Both the position numbers and the translations under genes were made by a program. A DNA stretch of 40,053 bases from Reyranella sp. (GTDB taxonomy: Bacteria; Pseudomonadota; Alphaproteobacteria; Reyranellales; Reyranellaceae), in assembly GCA_019745575.1 (NCBI GenBank), contig JAIETA010000165.1, positions 1 to 40,053 of the forward strand. Reading direction: 5' to 3'. Under the pieces are notes generated by a model, which saw nothing but the letters and a program-made list of their open reading frames with translations, did no database searches and had not been told where the DNA came from. Shown here in pieces: positions 29,221 through 38,025 of this stretch (its first letter is position 1; the number at the start of each line of letters is the position of its first letter).

Positions 29221-29891
29221 CCGCGCCTCTGTTTCCCTTCGCGGCGATCGAGACCGCCATGATCGCCCGGCTCAGGGCCGCGTCGGCCGCCGATGTCGGC
29301 GGCAATCCGCTGCTGGGCTACCGGCTGCGCCAGGTCGAGAGCTACCAGGGTCAGCTCAACGGCGGGCCCAAGCGCGTGGTCGAAGTCGTGCGCGAGGTGC
29401 CGGCGGTATGGGTGTGCTTCGAGAAGGCCACGCCCGATCGCGGATCGGGCCTGTGGGCCGGCAGCTTCGTCGCCGTCTGCGTGGCGCGCAATGCCCGCAA
29501 CGAACAGGCGGCCCGCCACGGTGCCGGCGCCGGCGCGGTCGGCGTCTACCAGATCGCGCGCGACGTGGCGGGGCTGCTCGACGGCCAGACGTTCGGCGTC
29601 GAGCACGCCACGGCGGCCGAATGCACGACCATCGACGCGCCCTTCAACGCCGAGTTCGAGAACACGCGGGCCGCCATCATGCTGCTCACCTTCGAGCTGA
29701 AGTGGGACCCCGACGGCGCCGCGCCGCCGGTGCTGCCGGCCGAGCCGCAAGGCGCGCTTCATCCCGCCGGCATGTTCGAGCACTTCAACGTCGACTGGGA
29801 CATTCCGGTCTTCACCGAGCCGAAGCCCGCGATCCCGGTCGCCGATCCGACCAAGCGCGACGCCCGCGACACCATCCTTCCAGAACAGTGA
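29217..29891 (+). CDS. DUF1834 protein (Mu gp37 type)
   Basis: The 224-residue protein has an N-terminal helix (AIETAMIARLRAASAADVGG) and the strands RVVEVVREVPAVWVCFEKAT and AGSFVAVCVARNARNEQAAR. They match the gp37/DUF1834 tail-terminator-like family, which usually lies between gpG and DUF2635, as here. The C-terminus (PAGMFEHFNVDWDIPVF, then a polar tail) is slightly long. Confidence 0.85.
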   Translation: MTAPLFPFAAIETAMIARLRAASAADVGGNPLLGYRLRQVESYQGQLNGGPKRVVEVVREVPAVWVCFEKATPDRGSGLWAGSFVAVCVARNARNEQAARHGAGAGAVGVYQIARDVAGLLDGQTFGVEHATAAECTTIDAPFNAEFENTRAAIMLLTFELKWDPDGAAPPVLPAEPQGALHPAGMFEHFNVDWDIPVFTEPKPAIPVADPTKRDARDTILPEQ

Positions 29892-29898
29892 GGTGACC

Positions 29899-30096
29899 AT
29901 GTCTCTCAGGATCAAGGCCGCTCCCGGCCACCGCGTTCGCGACGAGCGGAGCAACCTGCTGCCGCCGGACGGTGTCGAGGTCGAAGCACTGTCGCCGTAC
30001 TGGGTGCGGCGCCAGAACGACGGCGAGATCGAGGTGACGGAGATCCCCGCGAAGATCCCCGCCTCGACGCGCAGCACGCCCGCCCCCAAGGAGTAG
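29899..30096 (+). CDS. DUF2635 protein (Mu gp38 type)
   Basis: The 65-residue protein (MSLRIKAAPGHRVRDERSNL, then LLPPDGVEVEALSPYWVRRQ) is a small conserved gene that precedes the sheath in Mu-like phages. The ATG at 29899 is chosen over a GTG at 29893 because GAGGTGA is well spaced upstream. Function is unknown; a sheath-associated role is inferred from position. Confidence 0.85.
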   Translation: MSLRIKAAPGHRVRDERSNLLPPDGVEVEALSPYWVRRQNDGEIEVTEIPAKIPASTRSTPAPKE

Positions 30097-30105
30097 GAGC
30101 CCACC

Positions 30106-31587
30106 ATGCCCGACGGCAGCCAGGTCTATTCGTCGATCCCGATCTTCCTGCGGGGCGGCGTCTATGTGAACATCGACAACAGCCGCGCGGTCGGCGGTCT
30201 CTTCATCGAGCAGTACCGCGTGCTGCTGCTGGGCCAGAAGCTCGCCGCGGGCACCGCCGCGGCCAACGTCCTGGTGCGGGTGCCTTCGGCCAACGCCGCC
30301 GCCGGGCTGTTCGGCAACAACTCCATGCTGCACGTCATGGCGCAGCGGGCGTTCGACCAGGCGCCGTTCCTCGAAGTGTGGGCGGTGCCCCAGGCCGATC
30401 TCGTCGGCGGGACGTTCGCCGCCGGCAACGTCATCGTGGGCGGCGCGCCGACCGCCAGCGGCGTCATCGCCTTCTATGTCGGCGGCGAGCGGGTCACGGT
30501 CGGCGTCACCGCCGGGCAGACGACCGCGCAGGTGGCAGCCGCCCTGCAGGCGGCCGTCGCCGGCGTCACGCGCCGCTACGTCACGGCCGCGGTCGACGGC
30601 GCCGACACCAGCAAGGTGAACTTCACGGCTTTGCACAAGGGCGAGGCCTACAACTTCATCGACCTGCGGCACTCCTACTTCCGCGGCGAGGCACTGCCGG
30701 CCGGCCTCACGCTCACGATCGCGGCGATGGCCGCCGGCGCCGGCAACCCCGACATCACGGCGGCGATCGCCGCCTTCGGCCCCTCGCGCTGGGCCAAGAT
30801 CGCCATGCCCTACACCGATGCCGCGAACCTGACGCTGCTGGAAAACGAGCTGCTCCAGCGGTTCGGGCCGACCGTGCAGAAAGAAGGCATCGCGCACGCC
30901 TTTGCCGTCAACACCGTCTCGACGCTGCTCGCGCTCGGCAACTCGCGCAACTCGCCGTTCCTGTCGATCGGCGGCATCAAGAAGGTGCCGGCGCCGCCGT
31001 TCGCCCTCGCCGCCCGTTACGCCGCCCTCGCGGCCGACGCGGCGACGGTCGATCCTGCGCGCCAGTTGCGCAGCCTGATCCTGAAGAACGAGCTGCCGCC
31101 TGAGGAGGCAGACCGGCTCACCGACGCCGAACGCGAGAGCCTGCTGCGCGACGGCATCGCCACCTGGACGGTCGGCGCCGACGGACTGATGCGCAACGAA
31201 CGCGCCGTCACGACGTACCAGACCGATCCCAACAGCGTGCCAGACCCGTCGTATCGCGACGTCGAGAGCATGGAGTGCCTGTTCGCGCTGCGCGCCGACA
31301 TCAGGGGCTTCGTGCTGACCAGCTATCCGCGGCACAAGCTGGCGGACGACGGGCCGGGCATCGTGGCCGGCCAGGACATCATGACGCCGGCCTTCATGAA
31401 GAGCGCGCTGGCCGCGCGCGGCTTCCTGTGGGCGCAGCGTGGCCTGATCGAGACCTACGACCAGTTCCTCGCCGATCTCGCTGTCAGTCGCGCCACCGAC
31501 GACGTCGACCGCCTGAACGCGCTGATCCGGCCGAACATCATCAACAACTTCCGCACGCTCGCCGCCGAGCTGCAGTTCATCCTCTAA
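30106..31587 (+). CDS. L: Contractile tail sheath (Mu gpL)
   Basis: The 493-residue protein shows the Mu sheath features: an N-terminal YSSIPIFLRGGVYVNIDNSR, the core RYVTAAVDGADTSKVNFTAL and the C-terminal LNALIRPNIINNFRTLAAEL that forms the extended sheath linkage. It polymerises around the tube and contracts on infection. Together with the tube and baseplate genes it shows a myovirus. AGGAG lies upstream. Confidence 0.95.
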   Translation: MPDGSQVYSSIPIFLRGGVYVNIDNSRAVGGLFIEQYRVLLLGQKLAAGTAAANVLVRVPSANAAAGLFGNNSMLHVMAQRAFDQAPFLEVWAVPQADLVGGTFAAGNVIVGGAPTASGVIAFYVGGERVTVGVTAGQTTAQVAAALQAAVAGVTRRYVTAAVDGADTSKVNFTALHKGEAYNFIDLRHSYFRGEALPAGLTLTIAAMAAGAGNPDITAAIAAFGPSRWAKIAMPYTDAANLTLLENELLQRFGPTVQKEGIAHAFAVNTVSTLLALGNSRNSPFLSIGGIKKVPAPPFALAARYAALAADAATVDPARQLRSLILKNELPPEEADRLTDAERESLLRDGIATWTVGADGLMRNERAVTTYQTDPNSVPDPSYRDVESMECLFALRADIRGFVLTSYPRHKLADDGPGIVAGQDIMTPAFMKSALAARGFLWAQRGLIETYDQFLADLAVSRATDDVDRLNALIRPNIINNFRTLAAELQFIL

Positions 31588-31599
31588 GGAGGCGCCGTC

Positions 31600-31968
31600 A
31601 TGGCTTCACCCAACCAGATCCTCGGCAAGGCCGTCATCACCGTGAACGGCCAGCGCATCGCCTCCAAGCCGGGTGCCGAGCTGACGCCGGGCTACGGCGA
31701 GCGCGAGGCCGCCATGGGCGAGAACGGCCCCGAAGGCTTCACCGAGAAGGCGGGTGTCTGGATGCTCAAGGCCGAGTGGTACGCCAAGGCCGGTATCACC
31801 GCGAGCAAGCTCTGGAACCTGGTCGACGCCACGATCGTGTTCGAGGGCGACAACGGCTATCGCTGCACCCTGGTGCAGGCGACCACGATGAAGGTCGGGC
31901 CGCTCAAGACCGGCGACCAGGGCAGCTTCGAGGTCGAGCTGTTCGGCATGCGTGGCAACGAGGAGTGA
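31600..31968 (+). CDS. M: Tail tube protein (Mu gpM)
   Basis: The 122-residue protein (MASPNQILGKAVITVNGQRI..., GWMLKAEWYAKAGITASKLW-like core, ending KTGDQGSFEVELFGMRGNEE) matches the Mu tail-tube family in length and motif order. It forms the inner tube through which DNA passes. AAGGAGG precedes the ATG. It lies directly after the sheath gene, as expected. Confidence 0.94.
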   Translation: MASPNQILGKAVITVNGQRIASKPGAELTPGYGEREAAMGENGPEGFTEKAGVWMLKAEWYAKAGITASKLWNLVDATIVFEGDNGYRCTLVQATTMKVGPLKTGDQGSFEVELFGMRGNEE

Positions 31969-31970
31969 TC

Positions 31971-32417
31971 ATGACCTCGGTCTCGCTGCCGCTCTCCCGG
32001 CCGATCAAGGTCGGCAACGTCGAGGTCTCGGCACTCGTCCTCGACCCGGAGTTCCGCGTCGGCTGGCTGCGCGGCGCGCCCAAGACGCCGGGCTGGCTGA
32101 TCGCCGTGCTGCGGTCGGTGCTGTCCGACCTCGAGGCTGGACAGGAAGCCGCCGGCGCCGATCCGTCCAAGCTGCTCGCCGCGGTGCCGATGCCGAGCGG
32201 CGAGGAAGTGTCGGAGATGATCCCCTGGCTGCTCCACATGGCCGGCAAGGCCTCGGGCCAGCCCGACGCCGTGATCGACCAGCTCGCCCTTCCCGACCTG
32301 CTGCAGATCCTCATGAAGCTGATGCCGGGCATGGGCGCGCTGCCGCATTTTCCGGCGACCCCGGCATCTGGTTCGGCGACTTCGCCGGGGTCTTCGGGTG
32401 GAGCCCGCGCGCCATAG
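31971..32417 (+). CDS. Tail assembly chaperone (Mu gp41 type), zero-frame product
   Basis: The 148-residue protein (MTSVSLPLSRPIKVGNVEVS..., GWLRGAPKTPGWLIAVLRSV) occupies the gp41 slot between tube and tape measure. Tail chaperones usually come in two forms by -1 frameshifting. The -1 frame here is open to 32494 and encodes IWFGDFAGVFGWSPRAIDRL, then TLVEAAHWRADLIKF. The W-F-G-W-S-P and final helix are typical of the extended product. No independent start is seen for it. TTTT at 32348-32351, in CAT TTT CCG, is the best slip-site candidate. Confidence 0.85.
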   Translation: MTSVSLPLSRPIKVGNVEVSALVLDPEFRVGWLRGAPKTPGWLIAVLRSVLSDLEAGQEAAGADPSKLLAAVPMPSGEEVSEMIPWLLHMAGKASGQPDAVIDQLALPDLLQILMKLMPGMGALPHFPATPASGSATSPGSSGGARAP

Positions 32418-32494
32418 ACCGCCTCACCCTGGTCGAGGCCGCCCACTGGCGGGCCGACCTGATCAAGTTCGTCGAGAGAGCACAGAAGCGCTGA
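32345..32494 (+). CDS. -1 frame extension of the tail assembly chaperone
   Basis: This is the C-terminal half of the putative frameshift product. It is in the -1 frame relative to the gp41-like gene, ends at 32494 and lies 4 bp before the tape-measure ATG. Its coding sense is shown by FGWSPRAIDRLTLVEAAHWR, which resembles the E'/T-type extensions in P2, lambda and Mu. The exact slip point is not certain. Confidence 0.6.
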   Translation, partial: AFSGDPGIWFGDFAGVFGWSPRAIDRLTLVEAAHWRADLIKFVERAQKR

Positions 32495-32498
32495 TCCC

Positions 32499-34223
32499 AT
32501 GAGCACGATGCTCCTGTCCCTGCTGATCAAGGTGCGCGAGGAAGGCGCCGTCGCGATCGCGCGCCTGCGCGAGAGCCTCGGCAAGTCGGCCGAGGGGCTG
32601 CAGATCGCCAGAATGTCGGGCATGGCCCTCGGCATCGGCCTGCGCGTGGGCGCCTACGAAGCGCGCCAGCTCGCCGGGGCGATCGGTCACGCGGGTCAGC
32701 AGGGCCGCCAGCTCGTCGGCACCTTGATGCACGGCACGCTCGGGGTGGCCGCGCTCGCCTACGGCTTCAAGAAGGGCTTCCTCGACATCTCCGTCGAGGC
32801 CGAGAAGATGCGCGGCCGGCTCCGGGCCGCCGAGGGCACCGATGGCCGTGCCGAAGCGGCGATGGCCTGGACGAAGCAGTTCCGCGATCGCACGGCGACG
32901 ACGCTCGGCGACGTGCGCGGCGCCTGGCTCGAACTGCGCAACAACGCCATACGCCCGACCGAATTCACCCTGCGCGCCATCGCCGACGCGGCCGAGGGCG
33001 CCGGCATGACGATGTCGGCCGCGGCCAAGCTGTTCGCCGATGTGGTCGAAGGTCGACGCCTCAACAAGCTCGACGAGTTCGGGATCGAGATGGAGAAGCA
33101 GGGCCAGGCCCTGATCTTCACCTATCGGCACCTCGGCCAGACGATCAGGGAGTCGGTGCCGAAGGACAACAAGCTGCTGGTCGCCAACAAACTCGCGGAG
33201 ATCCTCACCAAGCTGCGCGGCGGCGCGGCCGAGAATGCCTCGCGCGGCTGGGCCGGCCTGCTGCTCACGATGGGCGAGAGCTGGAAGAATTTCGCGCTGG
33301 AAGTCATGGACAAGGGCGGCGTGTTCGCCACGCTGAAGAGCCAGCTCGACGACTTCATCGACGGCGGCAAGAAGAACGCCGACGGGCTGGCGGACAACGC
33401 CCGGTCGCTGGCCGGCGTGCTGCAGGAACTGATCCGCGGCGGCTTCGCCGTGGCGACCTGGCTGCGCGACAACCTGCCGACGATGATCGGCTACGCCAAG
33501 GACTTCACCGCCGCGATCGGCGGCTGGAAGGTGGTGCTGGGCATCGTGATCGCCCTTCTCGCGGCGCCCTTCGTCGCGTCCCTGCTGGGCGTGCTGATGG
33601 CCCTGGGACCGATCGCGTCGACCATCGCCACCATCCTGGTCCCCGCGCTGTTCGCGCTCGCGACGTCGATCGCGGCGGCGGTCATCCCCGTCATCTACTC
33701 CTTGGGCGTGGCGCTCCTCACCACGCCGGTCGGCTGGATCATCATGGCGATCGCCGCGCTGATCGCCGGCGCCTGGCTGCTGTACGAGAACTGGGACCAG
33801 GTCGTCGCGGCGCTCGGCCAGGCGTGGGACTGGATGAAGGCCAAGGCCGCCGACCTCTGGGGCCAGGCCCGCCAGCTCGCGGCCGACGCCGCCACCGGAC
33901 TGCTCGACGCCTGGTCGGGGGTGCGCGCGTTCTTCGAGGATCTGTGGGCCACGATCAAGCGGGGCTTCGACTTCACCTTCGGCGCGATCGCCAAGGGCCT
34001 GGCCGAGCTGAAAGGCATGATGCCGTCGTTGCCCAGCGTCGCGCTGCCGTCGCTGTCGGGCGCCGCCTCGTCGGTCGGCGGCTGGATGCGCCAGACGGTC
34101 GACGGCGCGGTCAACGTCGTGGTCGAGGTCACCGGCGACGCCAAGTCGCGCATCACCGGCACGCGCATGTCGGGGCCGCTCGATCTCGACGCGTCGCTCG
34201 GCCAGACGATGGCGATGCCATGA
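32499..34223 (+). CDS. Tail tape measure protein
   Basis: The 574-residue protein has a helical N-terminal half (AAMAWTKQFRDRTATTLGDV, EFTLRAIADAAEGAGMTMSA), a hydrophobic middle (about 345-430, with VVLGIVIALLAAPFVASLLG and GWIIMAIAALIAGAWLLYEN) and Trp-rich helices after it. This is the normal layout of tape measures that set tail length and reach the membrane at infection. It is short for a Mu-like phage, so the tail should be short. The C-terminus runs into a 17-bp tandem repeat. Confidence 0.92.
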   Translation: MSTMLLSLLIKVREEGAVAIARLRESLGKSAEGLQIARMSGMALGIGLRVGAYEARQLAGAIGHAGQQGRQLVGTLMHGTLGVAALAYGFKKGFLDISVEAEKMRGRLRAAEGTDGRAEAAMAWTKQFRDRTATTLGDVRGAWLELRNNAIRPTEFTLRAIADAAEGAGMTMSAAAKLFADVVEGRRLNKLDEFGIEMEKQGQALIFTYRHLGQTIRESVPKDNKLLVANKLAEILTKLRGGAAENASRGWAGLLLTMGESWKNFALEVMDKGGVFATLKSQLDDFIDGGKKNADGLADNARSLAGVLQELIRGGFAVATWLRDNLPTMIGYAKDFTAAIGGWKVVLGIVIALLAAPFVASLLGVLMALGPIASTIATILVPALFALATSIAAAVIPVIYSLGVALLTTPVGWIIMAIAALIAGAWLLYENWDQVVAALGQAWDWMKAKAADLWGQARQLAADAATGLLDAWSGVRAFFEDLWATIKRGFDFTFGAIAKGLAELKGMMPSLPSVALPSLSGAASSVGGWMRQTVDGAVNVVVEVTGDAKSRITGTRMSGPLDLDASLGQTMAMP

Positions 34224-34259
34224 CGGGGGCGATGCCATGACGGGGGCGATGCCATGACA
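34211..34259 (+). repeat. 17-bp tandem repeat across a stop-start junction
   Basis: GGCGATGCCATGACGGG occurs at 34211-34227 and 34228-34244, and 15 bases of a third, diverging copy follow (34245-34259). Each copy contains ATGCCATGA, so the tape-measure stop in copy 1 is repeated and copy 3 supplies the ATG of the next gene. It looks like a recent slippage duplication. Confidence 0.85.
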
Positions 34260-35507
34260 ATCGGCTGTTCCTTCCGCGGCATCCCGTTCGGCTGGGAAGA
34301 GCGCGGCGGCGAGATCACGCCACGCTTCGTCGAGCACGACTTCCCGCAGAAGAGGGGCCGCTGGCACGAGGACATGGCCGCCGGCCCGCGGGTCTTCACC
34401 ATTGTCGGCTACCTGCTGGGCGGCAGCACCGAACTGGTCCGCGCCCGCTTGCGCTTACTGATGAAGGCGTGCGGCGATCAGCGGCCCGGCACCTTGATCC
34501 ATCCGACGTTCGGCGCGGTGCGCTCGGTCTGCACCGGCTTCAAGCACAAGGAAAGTATTTCGAAGCTCAATCGCATCGACCTCGACATGACGTTCGTCGA
34601 GGACGAAGGCGCGCAGTTCCCGATCGCCGGCCGCTGGATCGGGGCGGCGCTCGGCAACGCGATCGACGGCGCCCGCGACCAGATCGGTGCCGGCCTCGAC
34701 CAGGTCTTCAACCTGGCCGGCATGCCGTCCTACGTGACGGACCTGGCGAGCGAGGGGCTGGCCGACCTCGCCGTCCAGGTGTTCGGCACCTTAGGCCTGC
34801 TGAGCGCGCCGGTACGGTTCGCAGTCTCGACGCGCACGTCCCTGCTGGCGGGCATCGCGGTCGAGGCGGGCGGTCTCTCGGCGCCGCTCGGCGGATTGTT
34901 CGCGGCCTACACCACCGACAGCGCCGATCGGACGATCGACATGACGGGCCCGGAGGCCGAGGCGACGGCGGCGGTGCTGGCGTCGCTCTCGACCTTCACC
35001 TTGCCGGGGCAGCCCGCCACGACGTTCGCGCGTGCCGTGGCGGCGCAGGCGCTGGATGGGCTTGCCGCCACGGTGCGCCGCCTGGCGCTCCTGGAAGAGG
35101 CCAACGTCTCGCGCCAGCGCCGCTTCGTGTCCTCGGACCAGGCGATCGCGGCGCGCGACGACCTGGCCGACCGGCTCGACGTCGAGATCCTGGCCGCCGC
35201 CGACCAGGCCTCGACCGACGGCAACGACGTGCTGGCCCGGATAGGCGATGCCCTGGCGGCAGTGCGCGCCGAGATGGTGGCCGATCTCACCGAGCGGGCG
35301 GCGTCGCTGAAGCCGGTGGCACACATCGTCCTGAAGCAGGCGCGCCCCGCCATCGCGGTCGCCTATGCGCTCTACGGCGACGGCGACGCCTCGGCCGGCG
35401 AACGGCAGCGCACGCTGGCGTTGACGGAGGACCTCGCCGTCCGCAACCGCGTCCGCGATCCCGGAGAGATGCCGGGCGGCGTGGCGCTCGAGTACCAGGC
35501 GGCCTGA
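34254..35507 (+). CDS. N: DNA circularisation / baseplate protein (Mu gpN)
   Basis: The 417-residue protein begins with the DNA_circ_N domain (CSFRGIPFGWEERGGEITPR, then FVEHDFPQKRGRWHEDM and FTIVGYLLGGS; about 1-110), the mark of Mu gpN and relatives, which belong to the tail tip despite the family name. The middle and C-terminal regions are long helices (LAATVRRLALLEEANVSRQR, AVRAEMVADLTERAASLKPV). It lies after the tape measure as in Mu. Confidence 0.92.
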   Translation: MTIGCSFRGIPFGWEERGGEITPRFVEHDFPQKRGRWHEDMAAGPRVFTIVGYLLGGSTELVRARLRLLMKACGDQRPGTLIHPTFGAVRSVCTGFKHKESISKLNRIDLDMTFVEDEGAQFPIAGRWIGAALGNAIDGARDQIGAGLDQVFNLAGMPSYVTDLASEGLADLAVQVFGTLGLLSAPVRFAVSTRTSLLAGIAVEAGGLSAPLGGLFAAYTTDSADRTIDMTGPEAEATAAVLASLSTFTLPGQPATTFARAVAAQALDGLAATVRRLALLEEANVSRQRRFVSSDQAIAARDDLADRLDVEILAAADQASTDGNDVLARIGDALAAVRAEMVADLTERAASLKPVAHIVLKQARPAIAVAYALYGDGDASAGERQRTLALTEDLAVRNRVRDPGEMPGGVALEYQAA

Positions 35508-35524
35508 CCATGGAGGAGACGCGA

Positions 35525-35914
35525 ATGGACCACATCGAGATCCTGCCGCCCGCCGACACCGCGGCGTCGAAACCATGGGAGGCGATCCCCGAGGGCGAGT
35601 ACGGCATCGTCGAACTCTTCGGGCACACCACGCTGGTGGGGCGCATCACCGAGATCGAGCGCTTCGGCTCCAGGATGCTGGCGCTGGAGCCGCTGTTCAA
35701 CGGCGTCATGCTGCCGGCGGTCTTCCATGGCGGCGCCGCCATCTACCGGCTCACCCCGTGCTCGCGCCAGGTCGCGTGGGAGCGGCAGCCCCGGAACGCG
35801 TGGAACCTGCCGCCGGCCATCAAGGCCATCCTGCCGCCGGAAGCCCTGCCGGCGCCGGCGTCCGCTACGGAGGACCCCGGCGACGACGATGATGAGGATG
35901 GCTCGTACCGATGA
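35525..35914 (+). CDS. Conserved small baseplate-region protein
   Basis: The 129-residue protein has the pattern EYGIVELFGHTTLVGRITEI, then ERFGSRMLALEP, GGAAIYRLTPCSRQVAW and an acidic tail. Small proteins with this ELFGH...GR...IYRLTP arrangement occur in many phage-related loci, but their role is not known. The second ATG (35525) was chosen because GGAGGAG lies 7 bp upstream. It overlaps the hub gene by ATGA. It is additional to the Mu gene set. Confidence 0.65.
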   Translation: MDHIEILPPADTAASKPWEAIPEGEYGIVELFGHTTLVGRITEIERFGSRMLALEPLFNGVMLPAVFHGGAAIYRLTPCSRQVAWERQPRNAWNLPPAIKAILPPEALPAPASATEDPGDDDDEDGSYR

Positions 35915-37014
35915 CGACGGATGCTCTCACCCTCAGGGTCGACGGCCGCACCTGGGACGGCTGGGAAGAGGCGAGCATCGTCACTTCCTTCGGCAAGGCA
36001 CTGTGCGGCAAGTTCGAGCTCGCGCTGTCGGATCGTTGGCGTGCCGACTTCGCGGCCCGGCCGATCCTCACCGGCATGCGCTGCGAGGTGTGGTTGGCCG
36101 ACGAGCTGCGCATGACCGGCCGGATCGACGACGTCGACCCCGGCTACGACGCCAGGTCGCACGGCATCATGGTGCGTGGCCGCGATCTCACGGCCGACCT
36201 GGTCGACTGCTCGTCGACCGTGACGCCGGGCGCCTGGTCGAACCGCAAGCTGGAGGACATCGCGCGCGACCTCTGCGCCGAATACGGCATCGTCCTGGTC
36301 CCGGGCGACGATACCGGCGGGCCGATCGCCGAGGCCCGCCTGCAGGAAGGCGAGACGCCGTTCGAGATGCTGGAGAAGCTCTGCCGCTCGCGCAACGTCT
36401 GGCCGACCACGACCGCGAGCGGCGAACTCCGCTTCGCCAAGGCCAGCGCCCAGCGCCTCGACGGCGTGCTGCGCCGCGGCCAGGACATCAAGTCGGCGCG
36501 CGGCCGCTTCTCCGACACCGGCCGTTTCTCGGTCTACATCGGCAAGGGCCAGCAGCGCGGCGGCGACCAGGTCTCGGCCGAGTCGGCCGCCCACGTGAAG
36601 GCCCGCATCGAAGATCCCAGCATCACGCGTCACCGGGCGCTGATCGTGCAGGGCGAGGACCAGCAGACCGGCGAGACGCTGGCCGACCGCGTGCGCAACG
36701 AGATGAACAAGCGGATCGGCGACAGCCGGACCGTCGAGATCGGCGTGGCGGGCTGGCGCATGCGCGACGGCAAGGTGTGGCCGGTCAACCGGCGGGTGGC
36801 GATCGACGACGACTGGCTGGGCCTGCGGGCGGAGTATGCGATCGAGCAGACGGCCCTTCACGTCGCCAAGGATGCCTACGACACGGTGTTGACCCTGGTG
36901 CCGCCGGAGAAGTTCGACATCCGCTTCAGCGGCACCAGGCTGGCGCCGGCGATCGGCGGCGCCACGGGCGACGACGACAGCCGGCCCTGGGACCGCGGGA
37001 TCGGTCCGACATGA
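35911..37014 (+). CDS. P: Baseplate hub protein (Mu gpP/gp44, gpD-like)
   Basis: The 367-residue protein matches Mu gpP-type hubs: LRVDGRTWDGWEEASIVTSF at the start, GMRCEVWLADELRMTGRIDD, HGIMVRGRDLTADLVDCSST and the C-terminal GDSRTVEIGVAGWRMRDGKV. It should form the trimeric centre of the baseplate that carries the spike. ATGA overlaps at both ends couple it to its neighbours. Confidence 0.92.
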   Translation: MTTDALTLRVDGRTWDGWEEASIVTSFGKALCGKFELALSDRWRADFAARPILTGMRCEVWLADELRMTGRIDDVDPGYDARSHGIMVRGRDLTADLVDCSSTVTPGAWSNRKLEDIARDLCAEYGIVLVPGDDTGGPIAEARLQEGETPFEMLEKLCRSRNVWPTTTASGELRFAKASAQRLDGVLRRGQDIKSARGRFSDTGRFSVYIGKGQQRGGDQVSAESAAHVKARIEDPSITRHRALIVQGEDQQTGETLADRVRNEMNKRIGDSRTVEIGVAGWRMRDGKVWPVNRRVAIDDDWLGLRAEYAIEQTALHVAKDAYDTVLTLVPPEKFDIRFSGTRLAPAIGGATGDDDSRPWDRGIGPT

Positions 37015-37556
37015 CCCTCGACGATCTTCAGCGCCTACTGAGGCCGCTCGGTCGCCGGGTCTCGACGATGGTGAGCCGCGTCGTGCTGCGCGCGGTCGAC
37101 GACGCGCCTGGCCGCCAGGAAGTGCAGGCGGAAGGCTTCGCCGACGAGCTGCACCCGCGCGTCGAGCACTTCCAGCCGTTCGGGCTGCGCGCCCGGCCGC
37201 CGGTCGGCAGCGAGGGCATCGGCCTCGCCGTCGGCGGCGCGCGCAATCACCTGGTCGTGCTGGCATTGTCGGCGAAGGACGCGGGCAACCAGGCGCGCGA
37301 TGACGGCGACGTGCTGCTCTACTGCATCGATCCCGACACCTACACGCGGCTGAAGGCGTCGGGCGCGCTCGAAACCAAGGCCCGCACCAGCTGGGCGGTG
37401 CGGATGGCCGGCCTGGAGAACAAGCAGTTCGTGTCCATGACGCCGGGCGAGACCATCGTCCAGGTCGAGGACCCGAACGATCCGGCCAAGAAGAGCAGGA
37501 TCACGATCACGCCGACAATGGTGAAGATCGAAACCCAGAACTTCATCCATCCCTAG
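37011..37556 (+). CDS. Baseplate spike protein (Mu gp45)
   Basis: The 181-residue protein has the gp45 N-terminal OB-like region (RVEHFQPFGLRARPPVGSEG, then VGGARNHLVVLALSAKDAGN) and a C-terminal repeating beta part (SRITITPTMVKIETQNFIHP) expected to form the triple-stranded helix of the membrane-piercing spike. It overlaps the hub gene by ATGA. Confidence 0.92.
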   Translation: MTLDDLQRLLRPLGRRVSTMVSRVVLRAVDDAPGRQEVQAEGFADELHPRVEHFQPFGLRARPPVGSEGIGLAVGGARNHLVVLALSAKDAGNQARDDGDVLLYCIDPDTYTRLKASGALETKARTSWAVRMAGLENKQFVSMTPGETIVQVEDPNDPAKKSRITITPTMVKIETQNFIHP

Positions 37557-37566
37557 CAAGCGCACC

Positions 37567-38025
37567 ATGGATCTCGTCCTTGCCTTCGATCCCCTGACGC
37601 TCGGCGCCGATCTCGTGATCGAGGGCGGTCGTCTGAAGACCGACGGCGGCCTCACCACGTCTGTGCTGATCTCGATCTTCACCGACCGCCGCGCCGAGGC
37701 CGACGATCCGCTCGACCCGCTGGCCGACGACGGCGATCGCCGCGGCTGGCCGGGCGATCTCCTGGAGGAGCCGGGCGAGCGGTGGGGCTCGCGCCTGTGG
37801 TTGCTGCGCCGCGCCAAGCTCACCGAGGAGACGCGGCTGCTGGTCGAGCAGTACGTCGCCGAAAGCCTGGCCTGGGCGATCGACAAGGGCGTGGCCGATC
37901 GGGTCGAGGTGGCGGCCACCATCGTGCCGCCGCAGACCATCGCCTTCGCCGTTGCCTTGTGGCGTGGCCCCAGGCCGCTGTCGCGCTGGGACTTCGTCTG
38001 GGCCGCGCAGGGTGCACCGCAATGA
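37567..38025 (+). CDS. Baseplate wedge protein (Mu gp46)
   Basis: The 152-residue protein matches gp46: LTTSVLISIFTDRRAEADDP, then WGSRLWLLRRAKLTEETRLL and AESLAWAIDKGVADRVEVAA. It is the small wedge component equivalent to W/gp25 proteins. It overlaps gp47 by ATGA. Confidence 0.92.
   Translation: MDLVLAFDPLTLGADLVIEGGRLKTDGGLTTSVLISIFTDRRAEADDPLDPLADDGDRRGWPGDLLEEPGERWGSRLWLLRRAKLTEETRLLVEQYVAESLAWAIDKGVADRVEVAATIVPPQTIAFAVALWRGPRPLSRWDFVWAAQGAPQ

Noticed and set aside
32463-34367. 634-codon minus-strand frame opposite the tape measure
   Set aside because: It is a shadow frame rich in Arg, His and Gly without domain pattern.
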